DNA of 52,526 bases from an uncultured Flavobacteriales bacterium (GTDB lineage Bacteria > Bacteroidota > Bacteroidia > Flavobacteriales_G > Salibacteraceae), in NCBI GenBank assembly GCA_938091155.1, contig CALKOP010000040.1, forward strand, positions 1 through 52,526, given 5' to 3'. Below the pieces are notes generated by a model, which saw nothing but the letters and a program-made list of their open reading frames with translations, searched no databases and was not told the DNA's origin. This document shows, piece by piece, positions 9,866-19,381 of the stretch. Made by a program: the position numbers and the translations under genes. Every line of letters starts with the position of its first letter. The stretch's first letter is position 1.

Positions 9866-10864
9866 TTACCCTTTTTCCTTTAAGTAGCGATTAACGCATT
9901 CTTCTATTCCCACTTTAATTGGCGTAAATTTAAACCCAGTTGATAATGCTTCTGTCCTGCCATAGCTTGAATCCCGATAGGCTGAGTCTATATTTTGACT
10001 GGTAATAGAGAACACATTTATTCGACAAAACTCCAACAGCTTTAATCCTACTTGACCCAGTTTAGCCAATGATTTGGGTATAGCTATTCTCGGACTCTTA
10101 CTACCAAAAGCCCCTGTTGTTAGTTCGAAAAAACACTTAAAAGAAAGGTTTTCTGAAATCAATAAATACCGCCCATCAAACCACCCTTTATCCATTCCTT
10201 CTATGCAGAATCGCGCAATATCATTAGCGCTAACAAATCCATTTGATCCACTGGGATAAAAGGTCATTCCGTTCTCACAAGATAAAATGATGGTTGTGCT
10301 ACTTTCTCCCCAATTTCCTGCACCCACTATTAATCCTGGATTAACAATAAGCGACTTCAATCCTTCTTCTCGACCTCGCCATACTTCTAGTTCAGCATAA
10401 CGTTTACTTAAGCTATATCCTGATCGTCCTTTGTCTGAAGTCCAAGCACTTTTTTCGGTCAATTGTCCATCAATCTTAACATCACCGATGGCCGCTGTAG
10501 AACTGATGTAGCAAAGTTTTTCAATTTCCAATTCTAAACAGGTATTCACCACATTGCGCGTGCCGCCTGCGTTAACCTGAACTAAATAATTGGTTAATAG
10601 AGGATCAAAAGATACTGCTGCTGCACAATGATATACCTCTTCGCAGCCTTCCATGCCCTCTCTAAGCGAAACAGGATCTGATACATCACCAAGAACGTAT
10701 GATATATTATCTGCCTGTAATTGATTGTGAGCAAGAGCTCGATCTATAACTGTTCGGTTTGAATTTTCGCGAACCAACACCTTTACCTTTCGGCCAGCCT
10801 GTAATAATTTGAGCAAGAGGTGTGAGCCCACAATACCCGTAGCTCCGGTAAGAAATACATACAT
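9866..10864 (-). CDS. NAD-dependent epimerase/dehydratase (extended SDR)
   Basis: MYVFLTGATGIVGSHLLLKLLQAG Rossmann motif; YxxxK as 'YSLSKRYAE'. Confidence 0.88.
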   Translation of the reverse strand: MYVFLTGATGIVGSHLLLKLLQAGRKVKVLVRENSNRTVIDRALAHNQLQADNISYVLGDVSDPVSLREGMEGCEEVYHCAAAVSFDPLLTNYLVQVNAGGTRNVVNTCLELEIEKLCYISSTAAIGDVKIDGQLTEKSAWTSDKGRSGYSLSKRYAELEVWRGREEGLKSLIVNPGLIVGAGNWGESSTTIILSCENGMTFYPSGSNGFVSANDIARFCIEGMDKGWFDGRYLLISENLSFKCFFELTTGAFGSKSPRIAIPKSLAKLGQVGLKLLEFCRINVFSITSQNIDSAYRDSSYGRTEALSTGFKFTPIKVGIEECVNRYLKEKG

Positions 10865-10866
10865 GA

Positions 10867-11523
10867 TTAGAGCTTCATTTCAGGAATCTCGCCTTCTAAT
10901 ATTAATCTTCCCTCGGTTGCAGCTTGAATTTCTTCTACGGTCACCCCAGGCGCTCGCTCCAGCAGCTTGAAGCCTTTGTCCGTAATTTCCATAACGGCTA
11001 AATTAGAAACGACTTTAGTAACGCATTTTGTGCCCGTTAGTGGCAACGAGCATTGTCTTAGCAACTTCGATTCACCTTTCTTATTCGTGTGCATCATTGC
11101 CACGATAATATTCTTTGCAGAGGCAACAAGGTCCATTGCGCCACCCATTCCTTTGACCATATAACCTGGAATTTTCCAGTTGGCTATGTCTCCTTGGTCG
11201 CTCACTTCCATGGCGCCTAACACGGTTAGGTCAACATGCTGACCCCTGATCATGGAGAAACTTGTGGATGAGTCAAAAAAGGCCGCGCCTGGCAAAGCGG
11301 TAATGGTTTGCTTTCCAGCATTGATTAGATCCGCGTCTTCTTCCCCTTCAAAGGGAAATGGACCCATACCCAACATTCCGTTTTCAGATTGAAACTCTAC
11401 ATCAATTCCACCAGGAATATAGTTTGCTACCAGAGTTGGAATGCCGATACCCAAATTCACATAATATCCGTGCTTCAATTCTTGCGCTATACGCTGAGCA
11501 ATTCCGTTTTTATCGAGTGCCAT
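10867..11523 (-). CDS. scoB: 3-oxoacid CoA-transferase subunit B
   Basis: 'YVNLGIGIPTLVANYIP', 'QSENGMLGMGPFP', 'GGAMDLV': SCOT beta-subunit motifs; next to subunit A. Confidence 0.9.
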   Translation of the reverse strand: MALDKNGIAQRIAQELKHGYYVNLGIGIPTLVANYIPGGIDVEFQSENGMLGMGPFPFEGEEDADLINAGKQTITALPGAAFFDSSTSFSMIRGQHVDLTVLGAMEVSDQGDIANWKIPGYMVKGMGGAMDLVASAKNIIVAMMHTNKKGESKLLRQCSLPLTGTKCVTKVVSNLAVMEITDKGFKLLERAPGVTVEEIQAATEGRLILEGEIPEMKL

Positions 11524-11524
11524 A

Positions 11525-12226
11525 TTATTTTATTCTTACGGTTCGCTGTTCGATTCTCTTTTCAAAGCTCTCTCCTTGATATATGCGCTGAACAAATATA
11601 CCCGGAGTATGAATTTCATTTGGGTTGAGTTGCCCTACTGGCAGCAATTCTTCCACTTCAGCAACAGTGATTTTACCAGCCATTGCCATAGCATGATTGA
11701 AGTTTCTTGCGGTTGATTTAAAAATGAGGTTCCCAGCTGTGTCTCCTTTCCAAGCCTTTACAAAAGCGAAGGATGCGTCAAATGCATGCTCTAAGATGTG
11801 TGGCTTGTCATTAAACCAACGCTCCTCTTTTCCTTCAGCTACTTCAGTGCCATAACCTGCTGGAGTAAAAAATGCGGGAATACCTGCTCCTGCAGCACGG
11901 CATCGCTCAGCTAATGTACCCTGTGGTATTAGCTCCACATCCAGCTCTCCACTCAACATCTGGCGCTCAAACTCTTCGTTTTCGCCAACATAAGACGAAA
12001 TCATCTTTTTTACTTGCCTGCTTTCCAGTAAAACACCTAATCCAAAGCCATCGACCCCAGCATTATTAGAAATGCATGTTAGCCCAGTGGCACCGTTATT
12101 TTGAATGGCCGCAATCGAGTTTTCCGGAATTCCACACAATCCGAATCCACCAAACATGATGGTCATACGACTTTCAATTCCCTTGATTGCGTCTTCAGCG
12201 TTTGCTACTTGTTTGTTTAGTGCCAT
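11525..12226 (-). CDS. scoA: 3-oxoacid CoA-transferase subunit A
   Basis: '[15 protein letters not shown]', 'ISNNAG', '[30 protein letters not shown]': SCOT alpha-subunit motifs. Confidence 0.92.
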   Translation of the reverse strand: MALNKQVANAEDAIKGIESRMTIMFGGFGLCGIPENSIAAIQNNGATGLTCISNNAGVDGFGLGVLLESRQVKKMISSYVGENEEFERQMLSGELDVELIPQGTLAERCRAAGAGIPAFFTPAGYGTEVAEGKEERWFNDKPHILEHAFDASFAFVKAWKGDTAGNLIFKSTARNFNHAMAMAGKITVAEVEELLPVGQLNPNEIHTPGIFVQRIYQGESFEKRIEQRTVRIK

Positions 12227-12229
12227 AAC

Positions 12230-14641
12230 TTAGTTTGAGAATAGATCGCTTCCGCCATTCGTTTGTCTGCAATCGAAATTAACGTTTTTGAGGCTCTCGG
12301 GTATTTCAAACGGCCTAGTGGTTACTCCTAGCTTTTTATCTTCCCATACCTTCTTCATGTAATAACACCAAATAGGAAGTGCGGTGTTTGTACCCATACC
12401 ATCTTGCGTATATAAAAAGCGAACACTTCTATCTTCTGCACCTACCCAAACGCCAGTAACTAAATCAGGCACAGCTCCCATAAACCACCCATCTGAGTTT
12501 CCTTGTGTTGTGCCTGTTTTTCCTGCAATCTCAATGTTTCCTGATATATTGTCATATTCTCTATCTGGCCGGTCTATCCTCATTCTTACCGCAGTTCCGC
12601 CTTCATTTTTTCCATCTGGCCCAGGAATCCAAGTAGTTACGCCTTTCATCAAATCGACAACTTTATATGCTGTCTCCTCACTCATTACATCCACCTCGTC
12701 CTGCTCGGCTTCATAAATTATTGCGCCCGTATTGTCTTCAATTCTCAATAAATAGATGGGATCCATCCTTCTTCCCTTATTCATAAACGTGCCATAGGCA
12801 GAGGTCATTTCATACACACTCAAGTCCGCAACACCAAGTGCTAAAGATGGAACAGGATCAATAAAAGAAGTAATACCACAGCGATGGGCATATTCAGCCG
12901 CAGCTTGTGGCGAAAACTTAGTCATAATCCATGCAGTCACATTGTTTAGTGATGCCGCCAAGCCGTATTTCAATGTCAACGATTTCTCGGTAAACGCATG
13001 TGAATTACCTGGGCACCAATCCTTCTGCATATCGTAGTCTTCCTTTTGAAAACAGTACTCAATATCCGGCACCTCAAAACAGGCGTCAATACCTGACTCC
13101 ATGGCCAGCGCATACACAAATGGCTTGAAGGTTGACCCTACTTGGCGTTTTGCGGTTTGTACGTGATCATAAGCAAAATAGTGATGATTAATGCCACCAA
13201 CCCAGGCCTTGATTTGACCTGTGAGTGGATCTAAGCTCATCAATCCTGATTGCAAAAAGCTTTTATAGTACTTAATGGAGTCATTTGGAGACATGGTTGT
13301 GTCCAAATTCCCTTTCCAACTAAACACATTCATCTCTCTTGGTGTGTCAAATACAATCGAAACTGAATCTTCTGGGACAGCACGAAGCATTTCATCCTCA
13401 CCACATTCTGGCGCTTTGCACACCCAATAATCTATGCCTTCAATGTTTTGCTTGCTTACAAAGTCTCCGCGTCTATGGCAGTTACTGCACTCACGGCCTG
13501 TCATTGTTCTATATCTTGAGGTTCGTTTTCGTGCTGTGTTCATGACATTTTCGATCTGCTCCTTGCTTAATCGTTTAAATGGAAATTGGTCTTCCTTGTT
13601 AGACCTTCTTAAGTCCCGTTTTAGCTTTTTAGCAAAGTCATCCTGCAGATATTCTTTCAGGTATCGTTCCACTGCATATTCAGCATATTGTTGCATTCGG
13701 CTGTCTATTGTAGTGTAAATCTTAAGCCCATCCGTATAAATATTGTATCGGTCCCCATTTGGTTTTGACACGGCATATTGATCTGTGCCCTCTACTTTTT
13801 CAGTTAAAATGGAAGCTAGCATACCGCGCAATGTTTCCCTAAAATAAGGAGCTATTCCTTCGCTGTGATCAACTACTTGATAGTCTAAATCGAGGGGAAG
13901 TTGCTTAAGCGAATCAAATTGCTCTTGTGTAATCAGTTTATTTCGCAGCATTTGTCCAAATACTACGTTTCTTCGAAACAACGTAGTATCAGGCCTACGA
14001 ATCGGGTTAAATAATGAGGGGTTTTTCGCCATTCCAGCCAGCATTGCCGAATGATGAATCTTCAACGAATCTGGCAGAACATTAAAGTAAACCGAAGCAG
14101 CAGAATTAATTCCCACCGCATTATTGATGAAGTCAAATCGATTGTAATACATCGCAATGATTTCCTGCTTGGTATAGTATCGTTCTAACTTAGCGGAGAT
14201 CACATATTCTTGGACTTTTTGTTTTACCGCTACTAAAATATTTGACGACCGTTTTTCTGTAAAAACCATCTTGGCTAATTGCTGAGTGATGGTACTACCA
14301 CCTCCCCTGGTTCCTAAAAAAATTACGGCTCGAATAGTTCCAAAGAAGTCGATGCCGGGATGTTCATAGAACCTTTCGTCCTCCGTTGAAACAATGGCTT
14401 GTACCAATTCCGGGGCCAAATCTTGAAAATCCGCGTTAGTCCTGTTTTGAAAAAAGTACTTACCCAGCACCTTGCCATCTGAGCTGCAGACAACGCTGGC
14501 TAAGTCGCTTTTTGGGTTTAGAAGGTCTTCTACTGAAGGCATCTTACCAAGCCAGCCTAAATCTGCGGCAACAAAAAGTCCAATAAAGGACATGATTCCA
14601 ACTAAAAACAGAATCCAAAACCAGAGGATATATTTCTTCAT
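12230..14641 (-). CDS. Penicillin-binding protein 1A-type bifunctional transglycosylase/transpeptidase
   Basis: N-terminal TM; GT51 'STEDERFYEHPGID', 'GGSTITQQLAKM'; transpeptidase 'VGSTFKPFVYA', 'KTGTT'. Confidence 0.93.
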   Translation of the reverse strand: MKKYILWFWILFLVGIMSFIGLFVAADLGWLGKMPSVEDLLNPKSDLASVVCSSDGKVLGKYFFQNRTNADFQDLAPELVQAIVSTEDERFYEHPGIDFFGTIRAVIFLGTRGGGSTITQQLAKMVFTEKRSSNILVAVKQKVQEYVISAKLERYYTKQEIIAMYYNRFDFINNAVGINSAASVYFNVLPDSLKIHHSAMLAGMAKNPSLFNPIRRPDTTLFRRNVVFGQMLRNKLITQEQFDSLKQLPLDLDYQVVDHSEGIAPYFRETLRGMLASILTEKVEGTDQYAVSKPNGDRYNIYTDGLKIYTTIDSRMQQYAEYAVERYLKEYLQDDFAKKLKRDLRRSNKEDQFPFKRLSKEQIENVMNTARKRTSRYRTMTGRECSNCHRRGDFVSKQNIEGIDYWVCKAPECGEDEMLRAVPEDSVSIVFDTPREMNVFSWKGNLDTTMSPNDSIKYYKSFLQSGLMSLDPLTGQIKAWVGGINHHYFAYDHVQTAKRQVGSTFKPFVYALAMESGIDACFEVPDIEYCFQKEDYDMQKDWCPGNSHAFTEKSLTLKYGLAASLNNVTAWIMTKFSPQAAAEYAHRCGITSFIDPVPSLALGVADLSVYEMTSAYGTFMNKGRRMDPIYLLRIEDNTGAIIYEAEQDEVDVMSEETAYKVVDLMKGVTTWIPGPDGKNEGGTAVRMRIDRPDREYDNISGNIEIAGKTGTTQGNSDGWFMGAVPDLVTGVWVGAEDRSVRFLYTQDGMGTNTALPIWCYYMKKVWEDKKLGVTTRPFEIPESLKNVNFDCRQTNGGSDLFSN

Positions 14642-14659
14642 ATCAGAGGGTTACGCAAG

Positions 14660-15121
14660 TTAGTCCTTCATTCTTTTGATAAGCAGACCCATGTCATAAA
14701 TTTCGTGAACGGTATCTGACCTCATTGCGTGCTGAATTTCGAAATTGTACACACCGCCCAAGGGGAACTTCTGATTTATTTTGAACAGTATTTGGTTATC
14801 AAGTATGTCGCCCAGTCCAGATCCCAACCACCTTCCATTCGGCTCAGCTAGTGGACAGTCGATAGTATCAACCTTGTAAGTGTTATTTGGGTAAAACGTT
14901 TTGAAATATACAATGAGGTTGCGGTACTTATACTCCCCACCATGTCGCAATTGAATAAAATATGCATAGTTGTTGAGCGTATCGCTCAGATCTAAACCGA
15001 GCTTTACAGGTTGGTCAAAAACCCATTCTCCCTTTTTCATTTCTTGGGATTGATTTAGCAGAGCTTCATCCGCGCATCCAGTTAACATTAAGGCCAACGC
15101 CAATATTCTAAGGAATCTCAT
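14660..15121 (-). CDS. gldH: Gliding motility lipoprotein GldH-like
   Basis: Lipobox MLTGC, ~150 aa, GldH-like core (W.F...V.....DT.N.Y...I..RH...Y.YRNL...); next to a PSP1-domain gene. Confidence 0.75.
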   Translation of the reverse strand: MRFLRILALALMLTGCADEALLNQSQEMKKGEWVFDQPVKLGLDLSDTLNNYAYFIQLRHGGEYKYRNLIVYFKTFYPNNTYKVDTIDCPLAEPNGRWLGSGLGDILDNQILFKINQKFPLGGVYNFEIQHAMRSDTVHEIYDMGLLIKRMKD

Positions 15122-16305
15122 TTCTTTTCTGGAACTGACTTTTTTGGATTATTTCCTCCCTTATAATTTTTGTTTTTCCGTTTCTTCTTTTTCTTAGGTC
15201 GAACGCCAGCTTTTCTATCAAATCGAGTCAAATCATCTTGGCCCACAACATTTTCAAATGCGGGTTCTTCTGGAAGAGCCTCAATAAAGCTGAATCCTTT
15301 AAGATCATCCACTTCCTTGCCACTTTCGTTCAGCGCCATCAACTCCTTGACTCGGTCAATTTTCATCGGAATAAATTCATTGGGTGCCTTTGCATAAGCA
15401 TACCACATCATCCCTTTAAAAATGTCGCTCTTCTGATGAAACGCAACTCCTTTTTTGGTTTTTAGCTTTATCCGTGGGCTTGGAAATTCTTCGATGGCAT
15501 CTACATAAGAATCAAGCTCGTAATTCAAGCAGCATTTTAATTTACCGCATTGGCCAGCCAGTTTCATTGGGTTGATGCTTAATTGCTGATACCGCGCTGC
15601 CGATGTTGATACTGTTCTGAAATCTGTCAACCACGTACTACAGCATAGCTCGCGACCACAAGATCCGATTCCGCCAACGCGACCCGCTTCCTGTCGTGCA
15701 CCTATCTGACGCATTTCTACTCTGGTACGAAACTGATCGGCAAGCACCTTGATTAACTGCCTGAAATCCACTCTTTCCTCAGCCATATAAAAAAAAGTGG
15801 CTCTGTTTTTATCCGCTTGAAATTCCACATCACTCAACTTCATATTGAGCTTTAAATCCCGAACAATCTTTCTCGTTTTTACCAGCGTTTCGCGTTCAAA
15901 ACTTTGGGCATCGCGCCATTTTTCGATATCTTCTTCTGTTGCCTTCCGGATAATCTTTCGAACCTCCTTACTATCGGGCTTTACTTTGTGCTTTCTCATT
16001 TGAAAAGGCACTAAATCTCCTGTTAGAGAAACAACGCCCACATCAAACCCTGTAACTGCTTCAACAGCTACCGTGTCGCCCACGCCTAACTCTACATTAT
16101 CACTATTCTTAAAAAATTCTTTGCGCGTATTCTTAAATCTCACTTCTACATATTGGGGCTCGGAAGATGCGCCACGCTGCATTCCTGCCAACCAATCAAA
16201 CACGTCTAGTTTGTTGCAACCGCTGGTTCCACAATTTCCATTGCTCTTGCACCCTGCTGGTGTTGTTCCGCAACCTCCTCCTGTTCCACAATTCTTACAT
16301 GCCAT
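15118..16305 (-). CDS. PSP1 C-terminal conserved region / RicT (YaaT)-like protein
   Basis: 'GGIGSCGRELCCSTWL', 'PMKLAGQCGKLKCCLNYELDSY' are PSP1 hallmarks; Cys-rich N-terminus; Lys-rich tail. Confidence 0.9.
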   Translation of the reverse strand: MACKNCGTGGGCGTTPAGCKSNGNCGTSGCNKLDVFDWLAGMQRGASSEPQYVEVRFKNTRKEFFKNSDNVELGVGDTVAVEAVTGFDVGVVSLTGDLVPFQMRKHKVKPDSKEVRKIIRKATEEDIEKWRDAQSFERETLVKTRKIVRDLKLNMKLSDVEFQADKNRATFFYMAEERVDFRQLIKVLADQFRTRVEMRQIGARQEAGRVGGIGSCGRELCCSTWLTDFRTVSTSAARYQQLSINPMKLAGQCGKLKCCLNYELDSYVDAIEEFPSPRIKLKTKKGVAFHQKSDIFKGMMWYAYAKAPNEFIPMKIDRVKELMALNESGKEVDDLKGFSFIEALPEEPAFENVVGQDDLTRFDRKAGVRPKKKKKRKNKNYKGGNNPKKSVPEKK

Positions 16306-16374
16306 GTTGCTTGACTTTGATTAACAAACCTATTGAATTTAGCCGCTCCATTTAGATTTTGATTGATGATGAAT

Positions 16375-17523
16375 CTATCCCGTTGCGACAGACTTTTTAC
16401 CCGCGTGTACCAAGCGAATGGCTTGAATGCTCGTGTCAAACCAAATTATTTTCTCATTCACATTTCGCTCAATGTGAAAGGACGCCTCTTCCAGCAAGTC
16501 TAAAAACCCCGAAACATTTGCTGTATTAATAAACGGTGAGAAGTCTTTGAAAAACTTAGCCCCCTCGCCTTCCAAGGGAATATTCACCTGCATCCAACCC
16601 ATGCGATAGCACCGATCCAATACTTTGAGAGCCGCGTTACAAAATTGCATTTGTGAATCTCTTGATCTCCGTGACATATTCTCACTCCATTTGAATAACC
16701 CACTCATATCCTGGCTATAGGCCATTCGCATCCAATTCTTAAACTCATCTAACCACGGGTCCTCTTGGTGCTCCATCTCCTTCATGGCCTGCGCGATACG
16801 TCCTTCTGCTCTAAATGCTACGTCCATAGCCTCAGACTCACTCAGATCATATTTTCTCTCGATAAAATCACCCAGGTCTGCCTCGTCTAAATGGTCCTCC
16901 TTAAAAATTTGAACCCTTGATATTATGGTAGGCAACAGCTTACTTGGGTTCTCTGTAACTAAGACAAAAAGTGTTCTCTCTGTAGGCTCTTCTAAGTTCT
17001 TTAGAATTTTATTGGCAAAAGATGCGTTCATCTTGTCTGCGTGCCAAATAATGAAAACTCGATAGCCGCCTTCAAATGAGCGTAACGCAAGCTTTCGTCT
17101 TAGAGACGTGCTTTCGGCATCACTGATTATGCCTTCCTTTTTCTCAATGCCAATAGCTTGATGCCAAGGTATTAGCGTCATGTATGGGTTTTGCTTTAGC
17201 GCAATCCGCCAATCTACCATAAAGCTATCTGAGTGCCTATCCTCTGGTCTTTTGACTGTTTTGTTTCCATTGACTGGAAAAATATAGTGGATATCTGGGT
17301 GGGCATAAGATGCTGTTCTGATACACTCAGCGCATTCTCCACACGGATCACCGCCCTGCTTGTTTTCGCACATTAGCGTCTGCACAAGGTATAGTGCTAA
17401 GGGAAGTCCAGAACCTCCTTCCAAGCCATGAATCAACACGGCATGGGGCACCCGTTCCTCGTCAACCAATTGACGAAATACACTTTTCAATGTGCCTTGC
17501 CCGGGTATGTCCTTTTCTGTCAT
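16375..17523 (-). CDS. holB: DNA polymerase III subunit delta'
   Basis: 'VPHAVLIHGLEGGSGLPLALYL', zinc cysteines 'CENKQGGDPCGECAEC', 'NKILKNLEEP', 'LLPTIISRVQ'. Confidence 0.88.
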   Translation of the reverse strand: MTEKDIPGQGTLKSVFRQLVDEERVPHAVLIHGLEGGSGLPLALYLVQTLMCENKQGGDPCGECAECIRTASYAHPDIHYIFPVNGNKTVKRPEDRHSDSFMVDWRIALKQNPYMTLIPWHQAIGIEKKEGIISDAESTSLRRKLALRSFEGGYRVFIIWHADKMNASFANKILKNLEEPTERTLFVLVTENPSKLLPTIISRVQIFKEDHLDEADLGDFIERKYDLSESEAMDVAFRAEGRIAQAMKEMEHQEDPWLDEFKNWMRMAYSQDMSGLFKWSENMSRRSRDSQMQFCNAALKVLDRCYRMGWMQVNIPLEGEGAKFFKDFSPFINTANVSGFLDLLEEASFHIERNVNEKIIWFDTSIQAIRLVHAGKKSVATG

Positions 17524-17553
17524 CTGTCGTTTTCCTGCTTGAGGGCATAAAGT

Positions 17554-17561
17554 TAATTTTG
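17554..17561 (+). promoter_or_regulatory. -7 box TAATTTTG upstream of pgk
   Basis: Exact TAnnTTTG, 18 nt before ATG 17580. Confidence 0.45.
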
Positions 17562-17579
17562 CCGACCAAATATTCAGCT

Positions 17580-18767
17580 ATGATCTCTCTAGATTCCCAT
17601 GATTTTAACGGAAAACGCGCATTAATACGTGTGGATTTCAATGTTCCATTAAATGACGAGCAAGAAGTAACTGACAATACACGAATGGTCGCCGCCATAC
17701 CTACCATCCTGCATGTATTATCAAATGGTGGGTCAGTGGTGTTAATGTCTCATTTGGGTCGGCCTAAAAACGGCCCTAAGGGAAAATCTTCCCTTAAGCA
17801 CTTAGTTGGCCCATTAGGTAAGCTTATTGGAAAGCCTGTCAATTTTGTAGACGATTGTATTGGTAAAAACGCGGAAAAGGCTTCCAGTAACCTAAAACCA
17901 GGTGAGGTGCTTTTATTGGAGAACCTCCGATTTCATCGTGAAGAAACCAAAGGAGATAAAGAGTTTGCAAAGAAACTCAGTAACCATGGCGACATTTATG
18001 TAAATGACGCTTTTGGAACTGCGCACAGAGCACACGCATCGACCACTATTATTGCAGAATTCTTTACAAATAAGTGTTTTGGAAAATTACTCAGCGCTGA
18101 AATTGACAATGCTCAACGAGTATTAGAAAATGCCAAAGCTCCGTTCACAGCCATCATTGGTGGCGCAAAAGTCAGTAGCAAAATTGAAATCATCACAACT
18201 CTTTTGGATAGGATTGACCACCTAATTATTGGTGGCGGAATGGCTTACACTTTTATAAAAGCTCAAGGGGGTTCAATTGGAAACTCGCTAGTGGAGGCTG
18301 ATTATTTAGAAACCGCTCTCGAGATCCTAAAAACCGCAAAAACAAAAAATGTCAGTATTCATTTACCTGAGGATTCTGTGATTGCGGAGGGTTTCAGCAA
18401 TGATGCTGAGACAAAAATTGTTGATAGTGGTTCAATCGAGTCTGGTTGGATGGGATTAGACGTTGGGGAAAAAGCATTGGCGGACTATGCTTTGGTACTT
18501 AAAAAAAGTAAAACCATATTATGGAACGGACCCGTTGGCGTTTTTGAGTTTTCAAAGTTTGAAAATGGCACACGTTCTCTTGGAAAGCAAATAGCGCTAG
18601 CTACCAAGAATGGTGCGTTCTCTTTGGTTGGTGGCGGAGATAGCGTTGCAGCTGCGAAAAAGTTTGGAGTCGCTGATGACATGAGCTATATCAGCACTGG
18701 GGGGGGTGCCTTATTGGCGTTTTTAGAGGGGAAAATATTACCCGGCGTTGCTGCGATTCAGGATTAA
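17580..18767 (+). CDS. pgk: Phosphoglycerate kinase
   Basis: 'KRALIRVDFNVPLN', 'SHLGRP', 'LLLENLRFH', 'VNDAFGTAHRAHAS', 'GGAKVSSKI', 'WNGPVGVFE', 'STGGGALLAFLEG'. ATG at 17580 is preferred over the longer ORF start. Confidence 0.96.
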   Translation: MISLDSHDFNGKRALIRVDFNVPLNDEQEVTDNTRMVAAIPTILHVLSNGGSVVLMSHLGRPKNGPKGKSSLKHLVGPLGKLIGKPVNFVDDCIGKNAEKASSNLKPGEVLLLENLRFHREETKGDKEFAKKLSNHGDIYVNDAFGTAHRAHASTTIIAEFFTNKCFGKLLSAEIDNAQRVLENAKAPFTAIIGGAKVSSKIEIITTLLDRIDHLIIGGGMAYTFIKAQGGSIGNSLVEADYLETALEILKTAKTKNVSIHLPEDSVIAEGFSNDAETKIVDSGSIESGWMGLDVGEKALADYALVLKKSKTILWNGPVGVFEFSKFENGTRSLGKQIALATKNGAFSLVGGGDSVAAAKKFGVADDMSYISTGGGALLAFLEGKILPGVAAIQD

Positions 18768-18783
18768 TCCACGCCTACTCTAC

Positions 18784-19329
18784 CTATGTTTCTTCTTCAA
18801 TAAACAAAGGCCTGACTATTTCTTCAGCCTTTCCCATCCAGTCGCTTTGAGTTAAAACTGGTAGAACGGTTGGCGCTGCTTTTAATACTGGCTCAAACAA
18901 CAAACTATTCTCTGGATCTGACTTTGTTATAACTGGCACTAATTGGTCAAACCACGAGATAATGTTGAGGACAATGGATAGAATCAAAACCATTTTGATA
19001 GTGCCGAATGCTAAGCCTGCTAGTTTGTTTACCAACTTCAGCGCGACCATATTTACCGCTTTCTCCACAACCCTTGCCAAGGCATATACCCCAAAAACAA
19101 CTCCCGTAAACGTTGCGATAAACGCCAAATAGCTGGTCCAGCTTCCCTCTAAGTCAAAAAAGCTTTTAAGGTAGCCGGCAACTATCTCCGAAAAATTTGC
19201 CGCCACATAGACCCCGGCAATCAAAGCTGCTATGGACGCTAACTCAATTATAAATCCTTTTCTAAACCCTTTCCACGCAGCAAAGGCCAAGGGAATAAAC
19301 AAGAAGATGTCCCAATGATTAAAATCCAT
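18784..19329 (-). CDS. CvpA family membrane protein
   Basis: 'DIFLFIPLAFAAWKGFRKGFIIELASIAALIAGVY' CvpA-like, four TM helices. Confidence 0.85.
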   Translation of the reverse strand: MDFNHWDIFLFIPLAFAAWKGFRKGFIIELASIAALIAGVYVAANFSEIVAGYLKSFFDLEGSWTSYLAFIATFTGVVFGVYALARVVEKAVNMVALKLVNKLAGLAFGTIKMVLILSIVLNIISWFDQLVPVITKSDPENSLLFEPVLKAAPTVLPVLTQSDWMGKAEEIVRPLFIEEET

Positions 19330-19336
19330 TCCGCGA

Positions 19337-19344
19337 CAAATTTA
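19337..19344 (-). promoter_or_regulatory. -7 box TAAATTTG, 7 nt from the cvpA start
   Basis: Exact TAnnTTTG on the minus strand. Confidence 0.45.
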
Positions 19345-19368
19345 AGGCCGCCAACATCGTCTCAAACA

Positions 19369-19376
19369 TACCTTTG
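19369..19376 (+). promoter_or_regulatory. -7 box TACCTTTG, 5 nt from the start of the 111-aa CDS
   Basis: Exact TAnnTTTG on the plus strand. Confidence 0.5.
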
Positions 19377-19381
19377 CAGAG

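Noticed and set aside
13434-13718. Plus-strand ORFs opposite PBP1A (also 12384..12716 and 13339..13545)
   Set aside because: Antisense to a confidently identified CDS; low-complexity translations.
18761-18770. Palindrome GGATTAATCC over the pgk stop codon
   Set aside because: Only 10 bp with no loop; likely chance.
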